From the NCBI GenBank assembly GCA_031835245.1, contig JAVKOQ010000205.1:29663-93662 (forward strand): a stretch of DNA of 64,000 nucleotides. The letters are read 5' to 3'. Below the pieces are notes generated by a model. The model was given only the letters and a program-made list of their open reading frames with translations, ran no database searches and was not told the origin of the DNA. Below are positions 10,259 to 25,990 of this stretch, piece after piece (position 1 is the first letter of the stretch; every line of letters begins with the position of its first letter). The translations under genes and the position numbers were made by a program. Source of the DNA: Balamuthia mandrillaris. Its lineage: Eukaryota > Discosea > Longamoebia > Balamuthiidae.

Positions 10259-12204
10259 ATGGCAGTGGTGAACCCTTCGGGCGGTGCCGAGGAGGTGAAC
10301 GGCATAAGGCTCTATGGCCTGGACGCGGAGATACACAGAAAGTTGGAGGCCAAGCGGAACCCTGGGCTGGAGAAGGCGTTGGCGGAGTGGGTGGCCAGCG
10401 TTGCTGGCGAACCCCTTGAGCAACCCGAAGATCCGATCTCCTCTCTGCAGTCTGGCATTTTGCTCTGCAAGTAATTGAGTTTTGTTGTTTGGGGTTGGTT
10501 TTCTTTGTTGGGTGACGCTAAGTTTTTTTTCTTCTTCTGGTGTTGCAACGTTTGCCACAAAGGTTGGTTAATACGATAAGACCTGGCATCATACGGAAGT
10601 TTAACACGAGACGCATTCCTCTGCTTGAAATGGTATGCTTCTTGCTCTTGCTCTTGCTCTTTTTCTTGTTCTTCTTGTTCTTGTTCTTGTTCTTGTTCTT
10701 GTTCTTGTTCTTGTTCTTGTTCTTGTTCTTCTTCTCTCCATCTCCTTTCTTACTTAAAATCTACCAACGAAAAGGAAAACATTGGACTCTACTTGAAAGC
10801 GTGTTGGGAGTTGGGTGTGCCTTCATCAGACCTCTTTGTGACGTCTGACCTTTACTTAAGAAAAGGCGTGTCGCAAGTCTTTCAAAACCTGGAGTCCTTG
10901 GCGCGCATTGCACAAAGCATTCGCTCCTTCAAAGGACCGTATTTCAAAGTGAAGAGGGTAATGGACGAAAAGGGAAACAGTTATACTGGTTAGTGTATTT
11001 TTTCTTTCTGATTCTTATTCTTTTCTTACTTTCTTTTGTTTTAAAGGAGCTGTTCAAGAGAAGAGGAAAGAAACTCTTATTGCAGATGTCAACGAAGACG
11101 AGCAAAGAAGAATTGCTCATGAACTTGAACGTCAAAGAATCATGAGAGAAGGTTCGTTCTTTCTTCTATCTTCTGCTTCTATCTCCTTTTTGTTCACGAA
11201 ACAAATAAAACAATAACAGAACAACTCAGAAAGAAGCAAGAAAAAATGAACGAAGCAGAACTTCGCAAACAACTGGCAGAAGAAAGAAAGTGGAGAGAAC
11301 GACTCGACCAAGATATGAAGCAGCTCGAGGCTCGCTTAAGAGAAGAGCAACAACAAAACGAAGAGCTTCGTCAAACTCAAACTAGACTTCAACATGAAAT
11401 TGACGAGCTGAAACGAGCGAAAACAAAAGAAAAAGACGAAGAAAGAGCAGATAAAGATGTTTCCAAAGAAGCTGAACAAACAGCAGTTATAAGGATGAAA
11501 CATCTCGAAAGAGAACTCGAACAAGAGAAAAGAAGACGAACAAAAGCGGAAGAACTCCTTCGCAAACAACAAGAACATCAACTAAACTCTTTCGAACGCG
11601 AGAAAAGGATGCTAGAAGATAAAGTTTCTCTCTTAGAGGCTCAACTAGAGCGACTGCAACCCAACGCTGAACAAACAATTTCGAAACAAAAAGAAAAAGA
11701 AGAGAAGAGAAAGCAGAAAGTAGATGAAGTATTCGCAAACGAGAACAATTGGGGATCAGGAATGCGGATCAAGTCTTTGTTTTGGGATCCAAAGAGACAG
11801 AGAGGAATGGACGAAGCGTCCATCGAAGAACTGAATCACTACGTGATCAAAGTTTTGTTCTCATCCTCAAAATTGAGCTTCAGCGACATTATGAAGTTGA
11901 ACGAGACATTCGTCTTAGATTATGGCCGTCGTCAGTTCGTGTATGTCATCAAGCAAGTTGTCTTTCGGGTGAGTAACACATCCTTTCTTCCTTCATCTGA
12001 TCTTTCTTTTGCTTATTTAAACAATGAAGCTACCAGAACTTTGCTTATCAACATTTGCGTTTGATATGATGCTCTATTTGATGCACCGATGTCTGTACGA
12101 GATGGACAATTGTGCCATCAAAGACCGAATTGGAGCTCGCATTCTTATGGCGGCTGCTTCGCGGCTCTACAGAGATGATAATGGACTCTTTAGATACATT
12201 TCGG

Positions 12205-12250
<46 letters not shown>

Positions 12251-13059
12251 CACCTCCTCCTCCTTCTCCTCCTCCTCTTCCTAATTTCTATTCTTTTCTT
12301 TCAAACGTTAATGCTTGCTTTGATGCCAAACGTGTATAGGAGTATATTAAAGATTTCAATATTTGGAAAGATATGACTTTTTGGGAAGAGTTCTTTTGGG
12401 GTAAGTTGCGATTCATGTCTTCTCTCCTTCATGTTTTCTCGGTGTTAACTTGGACCAAACAATAGACGAAGTGGTATCTATTCGCAGAGGCAGCAATTCC
12501 TATGAACAATTGCCAACCAACGAGGACGATGCTGAAGAACAACAGCTCACTGACACGATCGAAAACTTTAGTACGTGCCTGTTGCATGTTGTTGATGTTT
12601 GGTTTTTTTGTTGCTGCTTAACCTAAACTTCAAACTTCAGTATACAATATGTTAAACTGGAAAGTGCCTTTGAATCACGTTTCTGAGTTCGTGGCCGTTT
12701 TGTGTGATACTAACAGACTGCCTTCAGTCAACAAAGCTGAGTTGTTGGTAGGTCATTCGTTTTATTTTTGGTTTGTCTACTTCGGTTAGCTAAACAAAAA
12801 ACCAAAGGCAAAAGCTTGTTCTTTCAATCCAGAAACAGAAGAAAAGAAGAAGATAAACAGTGAAAACAAAACAGAGCTTCCTGCATCAGCAGTGCCCTCT
12901 TCTCCCCCTGTACCAGTTCATCACCACCAAAAGGAAGAAGCAGAAGAATTGCAACGACCGCCAACTGAGAGTGACATAAACCACAACAGAAAGAGCTTTC
13001 GACAGAAGATGAGGAAGAAAATGTCATTTACTGCTGCTAAGAAGGAGACCATGTCATAA
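10259..13059 (+). CDS. Calponin-homology, coiled-coil cytoskeletal protein
   Basis: Ten exons (10259-10470, 10563-10632, 10775-10988, 11047-11151, 11220-11968, 12030-12203, 12340-12400, 12466-12570, 12641-12747, 12790-13059) join to 688 residues. Residues about 30-150 form a calponin-homology (CH) domain: LQSGILLCKLVNTIRPG is rebuilt across intron 1, followed by ENIGLYLKACWELGVP and DLYLRKGVSQVFQNLESLAR, as in transgelin/IQGAP-type actin-binding CH domains. Residues about 165-370 are a long charged coiled coil. Residues about 375-600 form an all-helical segment (NNWGSGMRIKSLFWDP.., DDNGLFRYI, TFWEEFFWDEV) that I compare, weakly, with the SBF2/KIAA0513-type helical domain. A Lys-rich tail ends the protein. 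Probable role: actin or membrane scaffold. It is convergent with the receptor gene, 187 bp stop to stop. Intron 2 is a TTCTTG satellite and intron 6 a CT tract. Confidence 0.85.
10640..10735 (+). repeat. CTCTTG/TTCTTG hexamer satellite in intron 2 of the CH-domain gene
   Basis: Tandem hexamers occupying most of the intron 10633-10774, pyrimidine-rich on the sense strand. Confidence 0.95.
12209..12246 (+). repeat. (CT)n in intron 6 of the CH-domain gene
   Basis: About 19 CT dinucleotides, followed by a CTC-rich stretch, in the intron 12204-12339. Confidence 0.95.
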
Positions 13060-13246
13060 AAATACTCTTGGTGGCAGCTTTCTTGAACTCTTCTCTCTCC
13101 TCTTGTTCTCTTTCTTTCTAGTTTGTTAGAAAAGGAGCAAAAAAGAAACGACAAGAGACTGCTTCTCTTAAAGTTGACATAAGTACAATATGCTATATTA
13201 ATGGTTGAAAAAAAAATGTTGAAAAAATGATTGTTGTGAATGGATG

Positions 13247-17899
<4,653 letters not shown>

Positions 17900-18385
17900 T
17901 AATTTTCCTTCTCTCTCTTTCTCTCCAGGCCTGGACGTTTTTTTTTTTGTTTATCCTTTCAACAGCCTTGCTCGCTCGCTTCGGCCTTGTTCTTCCTCCG
18001 CCTTTTATTTTTATTTTTTTGTTTTAACCGTGTATATTGGCTTTAGAGTAATGCATTGCTTCCGTTATTAATGGCTCCCGAAGCGAATGCACGTCTGTTT
18101 CCGATCAATGTAAAAGGCCAAAAAAGAGTCCTGCTGCAGTACAGTGCCCTGCAAGGAGTTTCCCTTGGACAATGTAGCAGTCTGCCAGCCCCCGGATCAA
18201 AGCCCATAAATTTTTTTAATTGATCAATTAATCAATCCCCTAAGTATTTGTCGACCACCATTTGAAGTCAATTTCTGCAATTTTAGTGGTCCTCAAAGAG
18301 AATGCAAAGACTGCGAACAATGTTAATTCCTAACATTCCTTGAATTGTTTTATTTGTTACAAACAAAAAAAAAAAAAGAAAGAAA
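17900..18385. other. Divergent promoter region between the receptor gene and the CCCH gene
   Basis: 486 bp with T-runs at about 17940 and A-runs just before 18386. It includes the short inverted/AT-rich stretch ttaattgatcaattaatcaat (18218-18236). I see no coding sequence. Confidence 0.5.
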
Positions 18386-20511
18386 ATGAAAAAATGTAGC
18401 GAAGAGGACGCCCACCAAGAAGAAGTGCGAGAACGAAGCAAAAAGCCATCGCGGGCTGCCTGCGAAAAGGTGTACAAGTTTCATGTGCCTCGAGGTCATC
18501 CGCACCCGCCACTCAAGGTAGGAACTACTCTTCTTCGAGCAGCCTTTGATTAAAACTCTCTTCTCGTTTTTTGATGTTTTTGCTTGAAAAACAAAACAAG
18601 GTTGAAGTTTATGCCGGAGACTTGTTGTGCATGCCACCGTCCTCAGCGGTGATCGTTTCCTCTTTTGTTCGTCGTGGCCGTCGCCGCTCCAGCCAACCGA
18701 AAGTAGACACGAAGACCTCTAGCGGCGAAAACAAGAAGGCAGACCGGAACAACCCCTTCACCACCATCGGAGCCATTCGTCACGCTTTCTTTTCAAGCAC
18801 CCGGTCTCTTCAACGAATGGAAGGAGAAGGAGAAGACGAGGAAGCAACAGAAGAAGACGAGGACGAAACAGAGTCTTTCTCGGGTAGGCTTTATCGTTTC
18901 AAGCGACCTTGCGCTGCTCATTGCCCCTTTCGCCGGTTGTGGGTGGTCGACATTTGCGAGGAAGAGGCCGTGGAGCGGTTCACGTTGGATCACGTTCGCC
19001 ACGTTTATGCCTTGTTGCGGCTTCACATCACTGACATTGTCAAAGACATGGTTCGTTCAACAGAAGAGGCAAAGACAGCGAATGAAGAAGAAGAAGATGA
19101 CGAAATGGAAGAGGAACAACAAAAAGTGTCACAACACAACCAACAAGCACGTCGAGGATGGTGGCCACCTTCTCTTCCGCTACAAGCAAAAGAGCAAGAA
19201 GAGGTGTCCGGTGAAAGCGTTCAGGGTTCAAGATCGGTCGCGTGTGTCTTCTACCAAAGCGGTCACTGCAACAAAGGTAACAACTGTAGATATGGTCATT
19301 TTTATGTGCAACCTTCATCTTCGTCAACTTCACCTTCGTTTACGCCATCATTTCAGCAACAGCAATCGCAACAACAACCACCAGCCTGTTGGTTTTTCGT
19401 GAACGGCTTTTGCAACAAAGGTACCTCTTGTCCGTTTTCACATCCTACTACCGCTACACCAACTACAACAGCGACGATATCAACAAATCAGCAAAAAGAA
19501 GATCAACGACGAGAGACAGCAACAACCTCATGCTTAGCCTTTTCTTCTTCCCCATCATCTTCTTCTCCTACTTCTGGAACGTTTGCTGTCAAGCCCACAA
19601 AGAATAATAACGATAAAAGAGAACAATACATCATCACTATGCCGCTCATCGGTTTGGGCCATTCCAAACGGTTTAAAGAGTTGGATGTTCGCAAAGTGAT
19701 GGAGATCCTCCTCAAAACGATTCGCAAGTGGGCCAACCACGACGACAATTCGGTGCTTCGTCATCTGGACTGTGTTCGAATCGTCACCAACAATCCATGG
19801 CAAAGACTTCCTGTGTTGATGGACATTCTGGACATGGACGTTACCTCCAACGAGTTGTTGTTGATGGCTCGAAAGGATCTGGCAAGAAGGATTCCCACCA
19901 TTCGTTCTTCTGACATTCGCAACGTCCTGAAAGAGCTTTCACTTCATCACGGTAAGCGGTCAGCCTCATCATCAACCTCCTCAGCAAAGAACATTATGAG
20001 ATGGGGCAGAGAGGTGGCCGAACTTTGTTCTTTTCTACTGTTGCAACATTTTCATCCGTCTGCTTCTTCCTCGGCGTTGGACCTTGCGGCAAGACTCTCG
20101 GTTTTGTTGAAGGACATGACGCCAGCAAACACGGGAGATGCGGTTAGCATGGTGGTCTATTCCTACCTGCAGTTGTTGAGAAGTTGTGGGAACCACGCCT
20201 CTCATGCTGCCGTCACTTCCTTTTCAGCTGGTTCAGCGTCTTCGTCTTCCTCCTCCTCCTCCTCTTCATCGCTTTCCTATGTGGAGGTGGAGCAGCAGCA
20301 CGAAATCACGAGCACAGCACAGGACGGCGAAAGGATAAAGAAGAAGAGGAAGCAAAAACCAGGAGGCAACAAAATAGCGGTGGCGATACAGCCCACCCTC
20401 AACGCCGTGGATGCCGTGACGGTGATCATGGCCGTCATCAAGGTCGCCCAATGGACGGACAACTTCCTGCTGGGCCAACAGCCACAACGGCAACCACGCC
20501 CCAAAGCCTGA
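18386..20511 (+). CDS. CCCH zinc-finger protein with macro-domain-like flanking segments
   Basis: Two exons (18386-18517, 18601-20511) join to 680 residues. Two CCCH fingers of spacing C-x7-C-x5-C-x3-H sit near residues 260 and 310 (CVFYQSGHCNKGNNCRYGH and CWFFVNGFCNKGTSCPFSH), each a likely RNA-binding unit. The region before them starts VEVYAGDLLCMPPSSAVIVSS, which resembles the first strand and loop of a macro domain (GDLL..DAIVNS). The region after them contains TMPLIGLGHSKRFKELDV plus a helix and a V-R-I-V-T strand, resembling the end of a macro domain (PxIGtG..). I infer a diverged macro fold split by the fingers and low-complexity linkers; the catalytic or ADP-ribose contacts cannot be confirmed. 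The C-terminal half is helical with poly-Ser. Probable nuclear or cytoplasmic RNA-associated protein. Confidence 0.75.
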
Positions 20512-20640
20512 AAATTGCAATTCACCAAACAAAGACATTTTTGCCGACTTTGCGGGCAATAGGATAGTTTAAGTTTCTTATTTTTGGTGAAAAATAAATT
20601 AAATTCACGGGATTTAAGACCGATTTGGATAATATAGATA

Positions 20641-20648
20641 TATAAATA
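20641..20648 (+). promoter_or_regulatory. TATA box upstream of the GT64 gene
   Basis: TATAAATA, 91 bp before the ATG at 20739, in an AT-rich stretch just after the stop of the upstream CCCH gene. Confidence 0.45.
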
Positions 20649-20738
20649 CCCTGTTTTTTCCTCAAAAAAAGGAATGGCAGATTAAATTCTCCCCTGCAGC
20701 AAAGAGAAAGAGAAAGAAAAAGTGGCAGAGAGAGGAGA

Positions 20739-23700
20739 ATGACGGGCAGACGGCCCCTGTTTCGTTTGCTGCTTGCTCTGCTCGCCATTGGGACGCTTTC
20801 CCTGGTGTGGCGGTCCACCAACCTCTCCCTCTTGGACTCCTCGGCCAGCGAGGAGGAGGAACGGGCACGCACGGTCGCTCCGGTGTGCCTTGTGGGGCGA
20901 GCCGGGTCGAAGGAAGAAGCCGTTCGCCTTTGGCGCTTGTGGGACTCCAGTTTTCCGGCCGTCTTTTGGCTGTCCTCAACAACAATCGACCGGTCTGCTT
21001 CTCTTGCTACTCCTCCTGGTCTCACCGTTTTGCAATGGCCACGCTTCTACGGCCAGGCACGCAAAAAGCTGAACAAACAAGAAACGCTCTACGAGGCCTA
21101 TCATCACGCCGCTTCGCTGCATCACTGCGAATACTACTTTTACCTCTCCGAAGACGTTGCTTTCATTTCCTCCTATGAACCTCGCGAAGAGGAAGAGGAG
21201 GGACGGCCAACCTCACCGAGCGCAGCGTTGGTCCAACTGTTGGAGAGGTGGAAGCCGGCTGTCGCTTCGTTTGGGAATCTCACCCACAGCAAAACGAACG
21301 GCGGCGTGGCTCCTCTCGTTCGAGGCTTGAACTTGGAGGCTTTTCTCGTTCATCGTTCGCTAGCAGGTTTGGTCTTTGAAGCAGGAGAAGACCAAAAGCT
21401 TTTCGGAGGCTGGACGCTATCCTCCCTCTTCGGCATGCACGTTCTGCCTGCCTTGCTCGAAGAACACGCGCTTGACTTCCTATCATTTACGGCGAATAAG
21501 TTTCAAGCCTCTTCCTTGTTTCTACGAAACGAACATTCATCAGCTGGAGCCTTAATGGACAGCGTCACGTGGAGTGTGTCCTCAGGAATGACACTCGACA
21601 ATGAAGAAGATGATGAGGAAATTGCTCGCATGACTCGGCTCAATCGGAAGCCGGCAACCAACGTTCCTTCCGACTTCAAGCCGACATTTCTTAAGCGGAT
21701 GAACGAAGCATATCGTCTTAACAACGTCTTGCTGGGCAAACGCTTTCTCGATGCTTGGAAGAGCGTCTTTCCGCGATTGCCTTTTGCATCTTTTCACAAA
21801 CCTTCTTTTGTCATCAACGTAATTCTTACCAACGACAAAGATACGCAAGGCAAAGGTCGACTATGGAGATCGTTAGAGGCAGCTGAACGTATTCCATACC
21901 CTGTTTCCATTCACGTCTTCTCATGTTCAACCGAATCACCACCGCTCTCCTCATTTCCGCCCAGCAGACACAGTACAATCTACGTTCACACCAGAACATT
22001 CCCCACAGAAGATTGTTGGAACCCAACTCAAGGGAATGAGTTTGCTCTCTTTCTTCGTGACGATCAGGAGGTCTCTCCTTTCTTCTTACGGTGGCTGGCC
22101 AAGGCCGTGGAGACATATTTCCTGGGAGAGAGCTACGATCCCCATCTCTCTGGTGTTTCTTTGTACTCCATTCCATTTGAGGGGCGAACAGAGGCGACAG
22201 TTGGTGCTCCGCTCTTGGTTCAGCATTCGATGGAGTGGGGCGTTCTGTGGGACGGTCAAAGTTGGAACCGCTTTCAACAGTGGTATCAACAAAAGCAGGA
22301 CGCCTCGAACCAGAGGTTTTCGATGCTATTTTCGGGGGCAGAGAGAAGGGAGAGCAACGGCGCCATGGAGTCGTGGAGCCTAGCCCATGTTAGCTTCGTA
22401 GAAGAGATAGAGCGGATGGTTTTAATGCCAAATCCTCCCGATGGGCTTTCTTTCGTTTCTAGCTTATACTCTGTGAACGAAAACGACAAAGAGCTGCTTC
22501 GACTCACGTCGGAACTGCCGCTGTTGAAGCAAACGGAAGACATGAACCTGCTCAAATGGCCGCCGTTGGAAACGTTGCAAGTGTTTAATTCGAAATTTTG
22601 GAGTGCCGCAAAACAGGAAACGGAAGAAGGAAAGGAGAATGAAGAAGGGCAAGGCGAAGAAGAACACAAAGAACAAGAACAACAAGGTCTAGCAGAAGCA
22701 GAGGAAGACGGTGATCGCGGAGCGATGAGCGCACTTCCTTCCGATGCAAATCCTATTCGATGCATGTTGGTTATGCCCGTCTTTTCTCGTGTAGATACGT
22801 TTATCGATCGTTTGCAGCACTATACAGGCATTCGCGATGTTATAGACCAAATCCTCATCGTTTGGAACAATTTAGATCAACCCCCTCCTCTTAATTCTTC
22901 CTCTATTATCATTACTTCTTCCAACTCGACCCTTTCTTTCATCTTCAATGGCGTCCCTGTGACCATTAAAAGGATGCCAAGAAACTCTTTGAACAACCGT
23001 TTCTTGCCCTTCGACGAGTTACAAAACTACGACTGCATTCTTCACATGGACGATGACACCGACTTCCCTCCCGAGGCTTTAACCACCGAGTTGGTTGCTT
23101 GGAGGACTCACCCTCGCTCTATGGTCAACGTACGTGAAAAAGGGCGATCGCATGCAGTGGAAGCGGATACAGGGCGACTCTTTTACAGCTCAACTCATGG
23201 AGCCTTCGTCTCTATTGTTCTGCCCAGTGGCCTAATGCTCCACAAGGGCTATCACGCTATGTACAGCGACGGCTCTTTGCAGAAGGCTCGCCAATTGGTG
23301 GACTCTTTTATGAACTGTGAGGATATTCTGATGAACTTTGTGGTGGCGAATGCGACTGGAAGACCTCCCGTCATTGTGGACGTGAGCATCCGCAAAGCAC
23401 TCATCAGAAAACTTGGAAAGTCTGGTGTAAGCGCAAAAGATGATCATTATGAACGGCGCAACACTTGCATTCGACTTTTGGGAGAGATGTTTGATGGCAT
23501 TCCGTTACGGTATGCTGAACATGCTTTTTCTGCGAATTCTTCAGTGGACGAGGCACACAACAACTTTGATCAGTTTCTTATAATGAAGCGCAACTCCAAG
23601 CTCATTCTCTCCCCTCCCAACGACCTCGATCTTCCTCCTCTTTGCTTGGAATGCATTCACTATGGCCAACTCTATCACCATCACGAGGTGCTGATGTCGT

Positions 23701-23915
23701 CTCTCAACCAGACGACACTTGCTCTTCCTTGCGATCCTCTACAAACTCCTCACTTGTGCCAACAGGGAGACCAACGGATTCGAGTTAAGAGGCGGATGAG
23801 TGGGTTTCGGTGCAAATCCAAGAAAATAGGCATATGCAGGAAGCAACTGCAACGAAAGGCCATGGCAAACTGTATATTTTTGGAGCTATGTCCTTCTTCT
23901 GCTTCTCTTGTTTAA
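20739..23915 (+). CDS. Type II membrane glycosyltransferase with C-terminal GT64 (exostosin-like) domain
   Basis: An intronless 1058-residue protein. A short basic N-terminus and a transmembrane helix (about 8-25) predict a Golgi type II topology. The C-terminal part (about 672-960) is a GT64 domain as in EXTL2: MLVMPVFSRVDTF, the metal-binding DDDTD at about 771-775, HGAFVSIVLPSGLMLHKGYH, and NCEDILMNFVVANATGRPPV. Such enzymes transfer GlcNAc/GalNAc onto glycan or lipid acceptors. The N-terminal two thirds are also glycosyltransferase-like: YYFYLSEDVAF near 130 and a GT2-like section with FALFLRDDQEVSPFFLRWL near 440 and LSGVSLYSIPF. An acidic linker (about 625-665) separates the halves. The protein therefore looks like a fusion of two transferase modules. 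Substrate unknown. Confidence 0.88.
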   Translation: MTGRRPLFRLLLALLAIGTLSLVWRSTNLSLLDSSASEEEERARTVAPVCLVGRAGSKEEAVRLWRLWDSSFPAVFWLSSTTIDRSASLATPPGLTVLQWPRFYGQARKKLNKQETLYEAYHHAASLHHCEYYFYLSEDVAFISSYEPREEEEEGRPTSPSAALVQLLERWKPAVASFGNLTHSKTNGGVAPLVRGLNLEAFLVHRSLAGLVFEAGEDQKLFGGWTLSSLFGMHVLPALLEEHALDFLSFTANKFQASSLFLRNEHSSAGALMDSVTWSVSSGMTLDNEEDDEEIARMTRLNRKPATNVPSDFKPTFLKRMNEAYRLNNVLLGKRFLDAWKSVFPRLPFASFHKPSFVINVILTNDKDTQGKGRLWRSLEAAERIPYPVSIHVFSCSTESPPLSSFPPSRHSTIYVHTRTFPTEDCWNPTQGNEFALFLRDDQEVSPFFLRWLAKAVETYFLGESYDPHLSGVSLYSIPFEGRTEATVGAPLLVQHSMEWGVLWDGQSWNRFQQWYQQKQDASNQRFSMLFSGAERRESNGAMESWSLAHVSFVEEIERMVLMPNPPDGLSFVSSLYSVNENDKELLRLTSELPLLKQTEDMNLLKWPPLETLQVFNSKFWSAAKQETEEGKENEEGQGEEEHKEQEQQGLAEAEEDGDRGAMSALPSDANPIRCMLVMPVFSRVDTFIDRLQHYTGIRDVIDQILIVWNNLDQPPPLNSSSIIITSSNSTLSFIFNGVPVTIKRMPRNSLNNRFLPFDELQNYDCILHMDDDTDFPPEALTTELVAWRTHPRSMVNVREKGRSHAVEADTGRLFYSSTHGAFVSIVLPSGLMLHKGYHAMYSDGSLQKARQLVDSFMNCEDILMNFVVANATGRPPVIVDVSIRKALIRKLGKSGVSAKDDHYERRNTCIRLLGEMFDGIPLRYAEHAFSANSSVDEAHNNFDQFLIMKRNSKLILSPPNDLDLPPLCLECIHYGQLYHHHEVLMSSLNQTTLALPCDPLQTPHLCQQGDQRIRVKRRMSGFRCKSKKIGICRKQLQRKAMANCIFLELCPSSASLV

Positions 23916-24540
23916 GGAAACAATTATTTATTGGTGAAGCCTTTGTGTCTTCTTTTCCTTTCGTCTTTCTTTGTTCCTTCGCTCGCTTTTTCCTATGTTG
24001 CCAGTTGGACTAACCGGTACAATCCGTGGCTTCATCGACGGGAGCAACTTGCTTGTTTCTTCTTGTGGTTTATTTGGTCTTTGTTTTTTTTTTTGTTCTT
24101 GAAGCATTAAGTTGGCTGGCCAAGGGCAACGAGGTGCTCAGCACAAAGAATGTCGTCCTTCTGTCACCTGGGCACGTGTGGTAATGGACACTCGCCTAAA
24201 AAGAGAAAACAAATGCTTGGAGGATATATTGCTTTCAACCAACCACAAGCCCCTTGGACAAAGACTCACGTCACAATTACCCTAGGAAGTTTAGTGTTAA
24301 TGTCCGCTGGCGTGAACTTGTAGAACGCATAAGGAATAGCAGGTGGTTCGTGAAATGATGTGTTTGTACGCCCACGGTTCTCATTGGTCTGCCTTCCCAG
24401 CAGGTGGCACAAAATGGAGGACTTCTTAGGTGAAAATAATTATGACATTAATACATTTAAGAAATTAAGGCATTACACCTCAATACAAAATAACAGCTCT
24501 TTGTTGTTTGTTTCTATATTTTTCTTTCAAACAAACAAAC
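23916..24540. other. Intergenic region containing a possible orphan exon pair
   Basis: About 620 bp between the GT64 and GH16 genes. Apart from the minus-strand candidate at 24138-24432, only T-rich sequence is visible. Confidence 0.45.
24138..24432 (-). pseudogene. Possible orphan coding fragment of two exons
   Basis: On the minus strand a protein-like segment (..NTSFHEPPAIPYAFYKF..NTKLPRVIVT) ends at 24269 directly before a consensus GTGAGT donor. A TTTTAG acceptor at 24197-24196, giving a 73-nt intron of the usual size, restores the frame to a stop at 24138. No start codon is visible in this frame: it is closed by a stop near 24435 with no ATG after it. I therefore consider it a gene fragment or the end of a gene whose first exon I cannot see. 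No family recognised. Confidence 0.3.
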
Positions 24541-25990
24541 ATGAAGTCCTTTACTGTACCTCTTGTAGTACTCTCTGCTGTGCTGCTGTGCTGCTGCGCT
24601 TCCTTCGCTTCCGCCGAACCACGGCTCGACCCCTCCAGCTGGACGCTGCAGTGGCAGGACGAGTTTGAGGGCTCCGGCCTCGACCGAACTCTCTGGGACG
24701 TGGAGGTGAACTGTTGGGGAGGCGGCAACAACGAGAAGCAATGCTACGTGGACGAGGAGGACAACATCTTCCTGGAGGAGGGCATGCTTCACCTCCGCTC
24801 CATCCGCATTCCCGGCGGCACCACAGGAGACGCAAACAATGACTGTACCTTGGACCCCGAGCCCGAGCCTGGCGTTTGCACCTGGACGCAACCGCACACC
24901 AGCGGACGTATTCGCACGAGGAACAGCGACACAGGCTCTTTCCATCACGGTTACTTCGAGATCAGGTTTGCTTCTTCTTGTTCTTCTTCTTCTTCTTGTT
25001 CTTGTTCTTCTTCTTCTTCTTGTTCTTCTTCTTCTTCTTCTTCTTGTTGTTGTTGTTCTTCTTCTTCTTCTTGTTCTTCTTCTTCTTGTTCTTCTTCTTC
25101 TTGTTCTTCTTCTTCTTCTTCTTCTTCTTCTTCTTCTTCTTCTTCTTCTTCTTCTTCTTCTTCTTCTTCTTCTTCTTCTTCTTCTTCTTCTCTTTGTGAA
25201 ACAAAATAAATAATATTTTCTACTTGTTTTTTTTTTTTAAAGAGCTCAGCTCCCAGATGGAGACTTCCGTTGGCCCGCTTTCTGGATGTTGCCCACTGAT
25301 ACGAAGTACCCCGGTTGGGCCGCCAGTGGAGAGATCGACATCATGGAGTACCGCTCCCAACTCGTGGACCAGATGGAGTTCACCCTTCATCACGGCGCTC
25401 CTTGGCCCGACAACCAGCACACCGGCTCTGGGCCAGTCAGTATGTTACCCTCCTCTCTCTTGTCCTTCCCAACCATCCATTGATCCGTTTCTCTTCATGT
25501 CCACCTTCTTTCCAAACCAGCTCTCGAAGGCGCCGACTTCTCCGCCGACTTCCACACCTTTGCCATCCTTTGGATAGAGAGTGAGATGCGTTGGTTCGTG
25601 GATGGTGTTGAGACCTACCACCTGGACCTGGACCGACGCTGGGACATTGGCGTGGAGGACAAGTCCGGCTACACGGCCAACGGGCAACCTTGGGACCAAG
25701 ACTTTCACATCATCCTCAACATGGCCATTGCTGGCGGCTTCTTCGGCGGATCCATTGCAGACTATAACGATGACACGGCTCACCTCACCTGGAATAACGA
25801 CTTTACCATCGACTACGTTCGTGTCTATGACGTGCCCGAGGATTGGGAGGAATACTATGTGGAGGACCTTCCTGGGGATGGCAGCACCGACGGCAGCACC
25901 GACGGCAGCACTGACGGCAGCGAAGATGGTGACGGAGAGAGTGGGAATGATGGTGATGCAGGTCATCGCCCTCTCCCTCTTTTCTTTTAA
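24541..25990 (+). CDS. Secreted GH16 beta-1,3-glucanase-like hydrolase
   Basis: Three exons (24541-24965, 25243-25439, 25521-25990) join to 363 residues. A signal peptide (about 1-25, cleavage near ASA) is followed by a complete GH16 domain: WQDEFEGSGLDRTLWDVEV at the start, then TSGRIRT, FRWPAFWMLP and the catalytic motif GEIDIMEY with both acid residues. FHTFAILWIESEMRWFVDG and DYVRVYD close the fold. GH16 enzymes of this type cut beta-1,3-(1,4-)glucans such as laminarin or fungal and algal walls, so a role in digesting prey or remodelling the cyst wall is plausible. After the domain come four GSTD repeats and an acidic Gly/Asp-rich tail, probably a flexible linker. The first intron (24966-25242) is almost wholly TTC repeat. 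Confidence 0.92.
24969..25195 (+). repeat. TTC/TTG satellite in GH16 intron 1
   Basis: About 225 bp of TTC triplets with scattered TTG. It yields poly-Ser, poly-Leu and poly-Phe (plus) and poly-Lys (minus) open frames that are artefacts. Confidence 0.95.
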
